From: Phocaeicola sp.
GTDB lineage: Bacteria > Bacteroidota > Bacteroidia > Bacteroidales > Bacteroidaceae
Reading direction: 5' to 3'
Assembly: GCA_022764505.1 (NCBI GenBank)
Contig: JALEQJ010000054.1
Span: 1-37,141 of the forward strand
DNA length: 37,141 nt
A program made the position numbers and the translations under genes. The notes beneath the pieces were generated by a model. The model had not been told where the DNA came from. It did not search any database and was given only the letters and a program-made list of their open reading frames with translations. Below, one piece after another: positions 8,022 to 16,018 of the stretch. Position 1 is the stretch's first letter. Every line of letters starts with the position of its first letter.

Positions 8022-8355
8022 GCCTTGTCTGTTTGATGATATAATTATTAATTCCCTACTTCTTTAGTCTTAGCACAACCCATTATGGATTGACGATGGT
8101 GAGGTACATATAGGCAGGATTATTCACTATGTTCCTAATCCTGCCCTAACAAAAGCATAACGCCTATAGCGTTATTTTGCAGAACTACGTTTAAGCAAGG
8201 AATCCCCATCGGGGATTTGCTGTTGATAGAGCAGGTGTTCGGACTGAAACGCAGAACCCTGCCTATACACGTACATAAAAACAATGCCATAGGTATTGTG
8301 CTAAGAGAACTTTGAGAATTACTTTCCTATTCAAGGGAGGTAAATAGGAATATCT
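8022..8355. other. Non-coding spacer with several hairpins after purN
   Basis: No gene is supported here. The stretch is dense in inverted repeats: GGCAGGATTA (8113-8122) with TAATCCTGCC (8136-8145); ATAACGC (8157-8163) with GCGTTAT (8169-8175); AATCCCC (8201-8207) with GGGGATT (8211-8217); and ACAATGCC (8281-8288) with GGTATTGT (8292-8299). None is followed by a T-run long enough for a convincing terminator. A short stop-terminated frame near the end reads NNAIGIVLREL, which may be the tail of a decayed coding repeat. Candidate readings are a structured RNA, a degenerate mobile or repeat element, or attenuator-like structures. Confidence 0.5.
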
Positions 8356-8441
8356 CTATTTCGTATCACAGTTTATATAAACCGCAATGGAAGTTTATAT
8401 AAACCATAGTGGAGGTTTACATAAACTTAAGTACGAAACAG
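8356..8441 (-). repeat. Copy B of the 86-bp quasi-palindromic element
   Basis: Read on the minus strand this copy has leader CTGTTTCGT (8441-8433), a 6-bp spacer, cores GTTTATGTAAAC (8426-8415), GTTTATATAAAC (8404-8393) and GTTTATATAAAC (8382-8371) with exact 22-bp phasing, another 6-bp spacer, and trailer ACGAAATAG (8364-8356). The architecture is 9-6-12-10-12-10-12-6-9, and leader and trailer are inverted repeats (8 of 9). It lies between purN and gltX, ending about 87 bp upstream of the presumed gltX -7 element. It is the only complete copy upstream of a gene start. Confidence 0.9.
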
Positions 8442-8527
8442 AATAATCAAATGATGGGATAAAAGAATAGAAAGTGGTATTATTCCAAAAAGGCGAGAAG
8501 TTTTTTACAATCTCTTGTTATTTGATG

Positions 8528-8535
8528 TACTTTTG
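8528..8535 (+). promoter_or_regulatory. -7 element of the gltX promoter
   Basis: TACTTTTG fits the TAnnTTTG consensus and lies 23 bp before the gltX ATG. A -33 element is not clear: the nearest TTG (8515-8517) is too close. Confidence therefore rests on the -7 match only. Confidence 0.5.
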
Positions 8536-8558
8536 CAGTAAAATTAAAAACAAGCACT

Positions 8559-10076
8559 ATGTCCGAAAGAAAAGTGAGAGTTCGTTTTGCGCCCAGCCCT
8601 ACGGGTGCTTTACATATAGGTGGTGTACGCACCGCATTATATAATTACCTCTTTGCTCGTCAGCACGGAGGAGAATTGATATTCCGTATAGAAGATACAG
8701 ACTCCAACAGATTTGTACCCGGAGCAGAAGAGTATATATTAGAATCGTTTAAGTGGTTGGGTATTCCTTTTGATGAAGGAGTAAGTTTCGGTGGAGAATA
8801 TGGTCCTTATCGCCAATCTGAGCGAAAAGAGATTTACAAAGAATATGTAGACTTGTTGCTTTCTAAGGGAAAGGCTTATATTGCCTTTGATACCCCGGAA
8901 GAATTGGAAGCCAAGCGTGCAGAAATAGCCAACTTCCAGTACGATGCTACTACTCGTGATAGTATGTGTAATTCTTTGACACTTCCGGCAGAAGAAGTAA
9001 AACGCAGAATGGACGCAGGAGATACGTATGTAGTACGCTTCAAAATAGAACCCGGAGAAGATGTACACGTACAAGATATAATTCGTGGAGAAGTGGTAAT
9101 TAACTCGTCTATATTGGACGATAAGGTACTGTATAAATCGGCAGATGGATTGCCTACTTACCACTTGGCAAACATCGTGGACGACCATTTGATGCTGGTT
9201 TCTCATGTGATACGTGGAGAAGAATGGTTGCCTTCTGCACCTTTGCACGTGTTGCTGTATCGTGCTTTCGGTTGGGAAGATACTATGCCTGCCTTTGCTC
9301 ACCTTCCGTTATTATTGAAACCCGATGGTAATGGCAAGTTGAGTAAACGAGATGGAGATCGTTTGGGTTTCCCCGTCTTTCCTTTGGAGTGGCATGATCC
9401 TAAGACCGGAGATGTGTCTTCCGGTTATCGTGAGTCCGGTTATCTGCCGGAAGCCGTCCTTAATTTCCTCGCATTGCTAGGCTGGAATCCGGGAAATGAC
9501 CAAGAAGTAATGAGTATGGACGAACTGGTACAACTTTTTAACCTGCATCGTTGCAGTAAATCCGGTGCGAAGTTTGATTACGAAAAAGGAAAATGGTTCA
9601 ATCACGAATATATCGTTCGTACAGACAATACTACCTTGGCAGGATTACTTTTGCCTACTCTGAAAGAAAATGGGGTAGAAGCTCCTATGGCTACTATAGA
9701 AAAAGTAGTAGGCTTGATGAAAGAACGTGTAAACTTCGTAAAAGAACTTTGGGAAGTGTCCAAATTTTTCTTCGTAGCTCCTACGGCTTACGATGAAAAG
9801 ACAGTGAAGAAACGTTGGAAAGAAGAATCACCTGCGCAAATGCTGGCTTTGGCAGATTTCTTAGAAGGTCTTACGGATTTCTCTCCGGCTTATCAAGAAG
9901 AACAGGTTATGGCGTGGATAGCACAACATGAATATCATATGGGAAATGTGATGAATGCTTTCCGTCTTACGCTTGTAGGAGAAGGAAAAGGTCCTCATAT
10001 CTTTGATATAACAGATGTGTTGGGTAAGGAAGAAACCATCGCACGTATTCGTCGTGCTGTAACGGCACTTTCTTAA
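8559..10076 (+). CDS. gltX: Glutamyl-tRNA synthetase
   Basis: GltX attaches glutamate to tRNA-Glu. This 505-residue class I synthetase has the HIGH-type signature in [16 protein letters not shown] (residues 11-26) and the KMSKS-type loop in [16 protein letters not shown]. The central catalytic region is intact ([23 protein letters not shown]). Length and the unbroken C-terminal anticodon-binding region are normal for Bacteroidota. It heads a co-directional run with waaA (gap 15 bp). A cognate tRNA-Glu gene lies at 26788-26859 in the same window. Confidence 0.97.
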   Translation: MSERKVRVRFAPSPTGALHIGGVRTALYNYLFARQHGGELIFRIEDTDSNRFVPGAEEYILESFKWLGIPFDEGVSFGGEYGPYRQSERKEIYKEYVDLLLSKGKAYIAFDTPEELEAKRAEIANFQYDATTRDSMCNSLTLPAEEVKRRMDAGDTYVVRFKIEPGEDVHVQDIIRGEVVINSSILDDKVLYKSADGLPTYHLANIVDDHLMLVSHVIRGEEWLPSAPLHVLLYRAFGWEDTMPAFAHLPLLLKPDGNGKLSKRDGDRLGFPVFPLEWHDPKTGDVSSGYRESGYLPEAVLNFLALLGWNPGNDQEVMSMDELVQLFNLHRCSKSGAKFDYEKGKWFNHEYIVRTDNTTLAGLLLPTLKENGVEAPMATIEKVVGLMKERVNFVKELWEVSKFFFVAPTAYDEKTVKKRWKEESPAQMLALADFLEGLTDFSPAYQEEQVMAWIAQHEYHMGNVMNAFRLTLVGEGKGPHIFDITDVLGKEETIARIRRAVTALS

Positions 10077-10091
10077 TCTAAAGGAAACGAT

Positions 10092-11312
10092 ATGTATAAT
10101 ATCGTCATGTATATTATCCACTTGGCTATTCGCATAGCCTCTCTGTTTCAAGAGAAAGTGGCTACTTTACGAAAAGGACAAAAAGCTACCTTTTCTATCT
10201 TGGACGAAAAGATAGAAGAGGGAGCTGCTTATATTTGGTTTCATGCAGCTTCCCTGAAAGATTTTGAACAGGGCAGACCTCTCCTTGAAGAGATACGTAA
10301 ACGCTATCCGGAGTATAAAATCCTACAAACTTTCTTTTCCCCTTCCGGACACGAAGTTTATAAGGATTACGATGGTGCAGATATTGTTTGTTATCTTCCT
10401 GTAGACACGCCTCGAAATGCACGGCGTTTTGTAGAGAAAGTAAAGCCGGCTATGGCATTTTTTATCAAGACCGAATTTTGGAAAAACTATATAGAAGTCT
10501 TGTATAAGCAAGGAATACCTATCTATAATGTGTCTTCTATTTTCAGGGAAAATCAAATTTTCTTTCGTCCTTATGCTCGTAGCTATGCCAAGGTGTTAAG
10601 CTATTTTACGCATATATTTGTACAGAATGCTCCATCTAAGGAACTACTCAATGCACACGGCATAACACAAGTAACCGTGGCAGGAAATACTCGTTTTGAT
10701 AGGGTGTTGGACGTATGTAGAACAGTACAGCCACGTCCTTTGATAGAAGCTTTCCGAGACAAAGAATTTACTTTTATATCAGGTAGTTCATGGGAAGCAG
10801 ACGAACGTTTGTATCTACCTCATCTCAATGAAATGCCTGAGGTGAAACTAATTATAGCTCCACGCATCATAGACGAGGAAAATCTGTCCCGCATTACTGC
10901 ACAGGTAAAAGGGAAAGTAGTGCGTTATAGTCAGGCTACAGAAGAAAATGTCCGAGATGCCAAATGTTTGCTTATAGATAGCTATGGCTTATTGCCTTCC
11001 TTATATCGTTATGCAGACTTGGCTTATATAGGAGGAGGATTTGGAGAAGGTGTGCATAATATAGCAGAGGCTGCTGTCTATGGTATTCCGGTGCTTTTCG
11101 GTCCTAATCACGCTCGTTTCAAAGAAGCTGTAGAACTGATAGCTTGTGGAGGAGGCTTTTCTATTCATATAGAAGAGGATTTTGACTTTATTTTCCACAG
11201 ATTGCATGATTCTCCGGAAGCATTGGCGCATGCAGGACACCAAGCAGGTACTTATGTAGCCACACACGCAGGAGCAGTACAGCGCATTATGAAAATTGTA
11301 TTCCCTACTTGA
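10092..11312 (+). CDS. waaA: 3-deoxy-D-manno-octulosonic acid transferase WaaA (KdtA)
   Basis: WaaA (glycosyltransferase family 30) transfers Kdo from CMP-Kdo to lipid A precursor at the inner membrane. The 406-residue protein has the N-terminal membrane-associating helix (AIRIASLFQEK), then WFHAASLKDFEQG, ILQTFFSPSGHEVYKD, YLPVDTPRNARRF, and the C-terminal CMP-Kdo site region (ADLAYIGGGFGEGVHNIAEAA, GPNHARFKEA). One oddity: where the family has Ser-x-Gly-Glu, this protein has Ser-Leu-Lys-Asp (K56, D57). The glutamate is the proposed general base in Aquifex WaaA. All other regions look intact. It follows gltX by 15 bp. Confidence 0.93.
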   Translation: MYNIVMYIIHLAIRIASLFQEKVATLRKGQKATFSILDEKIEEGAAYIWFHAASLKDFEQGRPLLEEIRKRYPEYKILQTFFSPSGHEVYKDYDGADIVCYLPVDTPRNARRFVEKVKPAMAFFIKTEFWKNYIEVLYKQGIPIYNVSSIFRENQIFFRPYARSYAKVLSYFTHIFVQNAPSKELLNAHGITQVTVAGNTRFDRVLDVCRTVQPRPLIEAFRDKEFTFISGSSWEADERLYLPHLNEMPEVKLIIAPRIIDEENLSRITAQVKGKVVRYSQATEENVRDAKCLLIDSYGLLPSLYRYADLAYIGGGFGEGVHNIAEAAVYGIPVLFGPNHARFKEAVELIACGGGFSIHIEEDFDFIFHRLHDSPEALAHAGHQAGTYVATHAGAVQRIMKIVFPT

Positions 11313-11353
11313 TTATACAGTCTATTCCTCTATGCTTCAATAAAATCTTTCTA

Positions 11354-11361
11354 TAACTTTG
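11354..11361 (+). promoter_or_regulatory. Possible -7 element upstream of tamB
   Basis: TAACTTTG in the 74-bp waaA-tamB gap matches TAnnTTTG, 25 bp before the tamB ATG. I see no good -33 element at the expected spacing, so this may be a weak internal promoter in a gltX-waaA-tamB-tamL run. Confidence 0.45.
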
Positions 11362-11386
11362 TCTTCTATACAAAGATTTCATACGT

Positions 11387-14300
11387 ATGAACGAGGCTCA
11401 CGAGCAAACGCCCCCAAAAGGTAAGCCCCAAAGAAATAAATGGAAAATCATAGTATGGGTAGTATTTTTACCTATACTATTGTTTTTCTTGCTTTCTGCT
11501 CTCATCTATTTCCCACCATTCCAACGTTTCTTGGTGAATAAACTCACAGATTATGCACAAGAGGAATGGGGAATAACCTTGTGTATAGAGAAAGTCTCAT
11601 TAAGTTTTCCATTAGACTTATCTGTACATAATGCTCTCGCTATGCAAGAGAAAGACACGCTGTTTACTGCTTCGGAAGTGGTATTGGACGTAGAAATGCT
11701 CCCACTTGTAGATGGCATACTCAAGATAGAACGCTTCCACCTGAAGGGCACCACTATACATACTGCACAGCTCATAGATGGAATAGAACTTAAAGCGCAG
11801 ATAGAACAACTGAAACTTTACTCTAAAGGCATTTCTTTTCCCAATAAACAGGTCGTACTGGACGATGTTTCACTCTCCGATGCACAAGTTTTTTTGCATT
11901 ATGCAGATACTACCGCACAAGACACCACAGAGAAAACACCCACAAATTGGAAAATATCCTTACCTCGTGTAGCCCTGTCTAAGATCAAAGTAGCCATAGA
12001 TATGCCTCTTGATAGTATGCGCATCTTGTCTTCTATAGATCAAGCTGTGCTTACAGAGGGACATTTGGATCTGCTTACTACCACCTTTACTGCTCGGAAA
12101 ATCACCCTGAATGTTCCCACTTTTGCGCTACACAGCAATACGGAAGAAGCAAAAGAAGAAGGAATAGACGTAGCCCATATTCGTTTGCAGGATTTCGCTA
12201 CTGCTATAGATACATTTTATTACTCTCCAAAGAAAACATCTCTCACTATCTCCCAACTGAAAGGAAAAGAGCACTCGGGAATAGCCATAGAGAAAGGGAA
12301 AGCGCATTTCTATATGGATAGTACGCAACTACAAGTGAAAGAGGCGGATATACTCACCACAGACTCGCGTCTTTCATTGGAAGCTATATATGGTATGAAT
12401 GAATGTATACCTCTCTCTGAACAACGGATAGACTTACAATTATTGGCAGAGATAGGACAAGGTGATATTTATACGCTATTTCCGGAACTGAAAAAGAGCG
12501 TGCCTGCCAAGCGACCTACAGCTCCCTTGAAACTGCAAATGTTGGCGCAGGGGAATAAGGAGATACTGCAGATTCCTGTCTTAGACGCGAATATGGCACA
12601 TACCATAGTATGTAAAGGAAAGGGAGAAGTTTATGCTCTGACAGATGAAAAAAACCGAAGAGGAAAATTCTCTTATACTACACAGGTGGGAGATTTGAGC
12701 TTCTTGGCTCCTCTTATGGGGAATGTACATATCCCACAAGGCTTGTCTATTCAGGGAGATATAGGTGTGCAAGGGGAAGACTTTACTGCCTCAGCACAAC
12801 TGATGAATGGAGACGGAAAAGCTTCATTCAAAGCTTCTTATAACCTGCCGGCAGAAGCTTATCAGATGACATTGTCTACAGACCGACTGAATTTAGTGCG
12901 CTTTTTGCCTGCAGATTCTCTGTATTATCTAACCTCTACCATTACGGCACAAGGAAAAGGATTGGATTTCACCGCAGCTCCTACAGGTATGGAAACTAAG
13001 GCTCGTGTAGATTACTTGTTATATGGGAGTAGAGAACTCACAGGGATAAGTTTAGATGCAACATTGCATCAGAATAAACTTGTGGGGGGGATAGCCGCTC
13101 ATAATAAATATATGGAAGTAGATGGGTGGATCAATGCACAGATTACAACCAAGGAGAGCTCGGGGAAAATGGATTTGGAAGTGAAGAAATTGGATTGGTA
13201 TGCGTTACATCTTATAGAAAATCCTTTTGCTACATCGCAACATTTGACTTTCGACTTCTACTCGGATATGAAAACAACGCACTCTCTTACAGGAGATATG
13301 ACAGCCATTAGACTTATTACTCCGGAGAAAACCTATCCTGCCAAAGATATTCATATAGGAATAGGAGTGGCACCGGATACTACCAATTGCTTTGCTTACG
13401 CAGGAGATTTGGCTTTTGTACTAACAATAGAAAATGATCTGCAAACTTTCCAAAAGAATATGACTCAACTCCAGACTCTGCTGAAAAAGCAATGGGAGGC
13501 GAAACAGATAGATCAGCAAGCATTATGTGCCATTTTGCCTAAAGCAGAATTCAATATCTTATCGGGGAAAGATAATCCTCTGTATAACTTTTTGGCTACA
13601 AAACATATCTATTTTGATGATATAGACATTTCCCTGAAAACAAGTTCCGTCAATGGCATAAATGGATATGCAGACATCAAAGGATTAAGAACGGATAGTT
13701 TATGGATAGATAATATCAATGTGGAGCTTAAACAAGTAGCAGAAAAGCTTACGTTAAAGGGAGGTGTCAACTCTGTAGCACGTCCTAAACAAGAGGCTTT
13801 CAATGTTCTGCTAAATGGAGAAATTGCTTCTACCGATGCGTTTTTACGTTTGCAATACTTGAATGGAAAGAAAGAAACGGGAGCAGATATAGGTTTCAGA
13901 GCATTATTGGAGCAAGAGGGGATTCGCTTCAAACTATTGGAAGAAAATCCTACACTCGTTTATAGGAAGTTTCAAGCCAATTCGGATAATTTTATATTCC
14001 TTTCTTCTACAGGAAAGATAGAAGCTCAACTCAAACTGCACGATGATAAATATTCGGGGTTAGAGTTCTTTTCTATGCCTAATGAAACAGCTTTACAAGA
14101 TCTTACCTTGGCATTGCACCGCATAGATATAGGAGAATTTAGAAGAATTATACCTTATATGCCCAATATATCGGGAGTGATCAATAGCGAATTTCACTAC
14201 GTGGAAGAGGAAAAAGATACACATATCTCTACAGATATGAGTGTGAATGGTCTCACTTACGATAACATCTCATTAGGAAATTGGGCAATGAGTGCTGTGT

Positions 14301-16018
14301 ATCTCCCCAAAGAAGCAGGAGAGCATAAAATAGACGGTTTCCTAAGTAAAGATGGAGAAGAAGTAGCCCAATTAAATGGTTCTTATTTTGCACCTTTCAC
14401 AGCAAAGTCTAAACCCGGTATATCTGCCGACTTGACTCTCTTGTCTTTCCCTTTATCTACCGTGAATCCATTTGTTCCGGAAAAATATGCGGAACTTACA
14501 GGCGGACTCAATGGTACACTAACCATAGCAGGTGCTACAGATCAGCTATTGGTCAATGGAGATATGGGATTGGATAAAGTAGATTTGCGTATTCCTAAGC
14601 TTTCTATGCAGTTCCAATTTGATAATAGACACGTGAGCATCACAGATAGTCGCCTTCATTTTGATCAATACCAAATTCATAGTCAGGGTTCGCAACCCTT
14701 CATAGTAGATGGGTATTTTGACATAAGAGATTTTGCATCTCCTTTATTGGACTTGCATCTGAGTGCAGAAGATTTTGAATTAGTCAATGCACGCAAGAGC
14801 CGAGATGCTATGGTGTATGGACGTATCTTTGTAGACGTAGAATCTACTTTGCGAGGACGTGTTTCCAATTTAGATATGAGAGGACAACTCAAAGTCTTAG
14901 GAAAGAGTGATTTTACCTATGTGATGGACAATACGCCACTTACAGTAGAGGATAGACTGGGAGAAACCGTGAAGTTTGTGAGTTTCGCAGATACGACCGC
15001 TACGGAAAACACTACTCCGGCAATAGCCTTGCCCAGTTCTATTACGATGCTGATGAATATACAAATAGACGAAGGAGTGCAGTGTCGTGCCAATATAGAC
15101 CGTGCAGGTAGTAATTACTTACTTTTAGAAGGAGGAGGAGACCTCACTTTCCAATATACGAAACAAGGTGATATGCGTCTTACCGGACGATATGGACTGA
15201 CGGGTGGAGAAATGAAGTATGATTTGCCTGTCATACCACTTAAAACATTTTATATAGTCAATGGAAGTTATTTACAATGGTCTGGAGATGTGATGAACCC
15301 ACTCCTCAATATCAAAGCCTACGAACGTGTGAGAGCTTCTGTTTCTTCCGATGGGCAAAGCAATAGAATGGTAGCCTTCAATGTGGGGATAAATATCTCA
15401 CAACGATTGGATAATATGGGCTTCACGTTTACTTTGGAGGCTCCGGAAGATGGTGCTATGCAGAATGAATTGGCAGGAAAGAGTGCTGAAGAAAAGAACA
15501 AATTGGCAGTTACGATGCTGGCTACAGGTATGTATTTAAGTAATACGAATGATGCCGGTGGATTAACAGCGAGCAGTGCACTCAATGCTTTTCTGCAGAG
15601 CGAAATCAATCATATAGCAGGTAGTGCGCTGAAAACCATAGATGTGAACTTCAATATGGAAAGCAATGATATAGATGGAGATGGAAATGCAGAGACCAAC
15701 TATAATTTCCAATTTGCCAAACGCTTTTGGAACAATAGAATTCGTATCGTGATAGGTGGAACAGTTACTACAGGAAATACCATACAGCAGGAAAGTTTCA
15801 TCAATAACATAGCCTTGGAATACCGTTTGGACAATGGAGGTACTCGATACGTGAAACTCTTCCATAATAAGAATTACGAAAGTATATTGGACGGAGAAGT
15901 AGTAGAGACTGGAGTAGGTATTGTTCTGAAAAAGCGTGTAAGTAAACTTTCCGAACTCTTTATTTTCCGCCCCAAAAAGAGAAAAAAAGTAGTACAGAAT
16001 GAAAATAGCCAACCGTAA
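11387..16018 (+). CDS. tamB: Translocation and assembly module protein TamB
   Basis: This is a 1543-residue protein of the TamB/AsmA-like bridge family. A single N-terminal membrane anchor lies at about residues 22-44, followed by a very long beta-rich periplasmic region of repeating amphipathic strands. The C-terminal DUF490 region (about 1150-1510) includes LLLEGGGDLTFQYTKQGDMR, a GRYGLTGGEMKYDLPVIPLK segment and INISQRLDNMGFTFTLEAP. Such proteins span the periplasm and are implicated in outer-membrane protein assembly and phospholipid transport. The basic C-terminal tail overlaps the start of tamL by 20 bp, the expected partner arrangement. Confidence 0.92.
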   Translation: MNEAHEQTPPKGKPQRNKWKIIVWVVFLPILLFFLLSALIYFPPFQRFLVNKLTDYAQEEWGITLCIEKVSLSFPLDLSVHNALAMQEKDTLFTASEVVLDVEMLPLVDGILKIERFHLKGTTIHTAQLIDGIELKAQIEQLKLYSKGISFPNKQVVLDDVSLSDAQVFLHYADTTAQDTTEKTPTNWKISLPRVALSKIKVAIDMPLDSMRILSSIDQAVLTEGHLDLLTTTFTARKITLNVPTFALHSNTEEAKEEGIDVAHIRLQDFATAIDTFYYSPKKTSLTISQLKGKEHSGIAIEKGKAHFYMDSTQLQVKEADILTTDSRLSLEAIYGMNECIPLSEQRIDLQLLAEIGQGDIYTLFPELKKSVPAKRPTAPLKLQMLAQGNKEILQIPVLDANMAHTIVCKGKGEVYALTDEKNRRGKFSYTTQVGDLSFLAPLMGNVHIPQGLSIQGDIGVQGEDFTASAQLMNGDGKASFKASYNLPAEAYQMTLSTDRLNLVRFLPADSLYYLTSTITAQGKGLDFTAAPTGMETKARVDYLLYGSRELTGISLDATLHQNKLVGGIAAHNKYMEVDGWINAQITTKESSGKMDLEVKKLDWYALHLIENPFATSQHLTFDFYSDMKTTHSLTGDMTAIRLITPEKTYPAKDIHIGIGVAPDTTNCFAYAGDLAFVLTIENDLQTFQKNMTQLQTLLKKQWEAKQIDQQALCAILPKAEFNILSGKDNPLYNFLATKHIYFDDIDISLKTSSVNGINGYADIKGLRTDSLWIDNINVELKQVAEKLTLKGGVNSVARPKQEAFNVLLNGEIASTDAFLRLQYLNGKKETGADIGFRALLEQEGIRFKLLEENPTLVYRKFQANSDNFIFLSSTGKIEAQLKLHDDKYSGLEFFSMPNETALQDLTLALHRIDIGEFRRIIPYMPNISGVINSEFHYVEEEKDTHISTDMSVNGLTYDNISLGNWAMSAVYLPKEAGEHKIDGFLSKDGEEVAQLNGSYFAPFTAKSKPGISADLTLLSFPLSTVNPFVPEKYAELTGGLNGTLTIAGATDQLLVNGDMGLDKVDLRIPKLSMQFQFDNRHVSITDSRLHFDQYQIHSQGSQPFIVDGYFDIRDFASPLLDLHLSAEDFELVNARKSRDAMVYGRIFVDVESTLRGRVSNLDMRGQLKVLGKSDFTYVMDNTPLTVEDRLGETVKFVSFADTTATENTTPAIALPSSITMLMNIQIDEGVQCRANIDRAGSNYLLLEGGGDLTFQYTKQGDMRLTGRYGLTGGEMKYDLPVIPLKTFYIVNGSYLQWSGDVMNPLLNIKAYERVRASVSSDGQSNRMVAFNVGINISQRLDNMGFTFTLEAPEDGAMQNELAGKSAEEKNKLAVTMLATGMYLSNTNDAGGLTASSALNAFLQSEINHIAGSALKTIDVNFNMESNDIDGDGNAETNYNFQFAKRFWNNRIRIVIGGTVTTGNTIQQESFINNIALEYRLDNGGTRYVKLFHNKNYESILDGEVVETGVGIVLKKRVSKLSELFIFRPKKRKKVVQNENSQP

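Noticed and set aside
8371-8426. CRISPR-like short regular repeats
   Set aside because: The 22-bp period consists of abutting similar units with no unique spacers of 30 bp or more, only three units, and no cas genes. The terminal inverted repeats fit a palindromic element instead.
8739-9302. 187-codon minus-strand open frame
   Set aside because: Entirely antisense within gltX, whose signatures are unambiguous. The composition is that of a shadow frame.
15563-16012. 149-codon minus-strand open frame at the tamB 3' end
   Set aside because: Antisense to the conserved DUF490 C-terminus of TamB, with aromatic-rich, low-complexity translation and no promoter.
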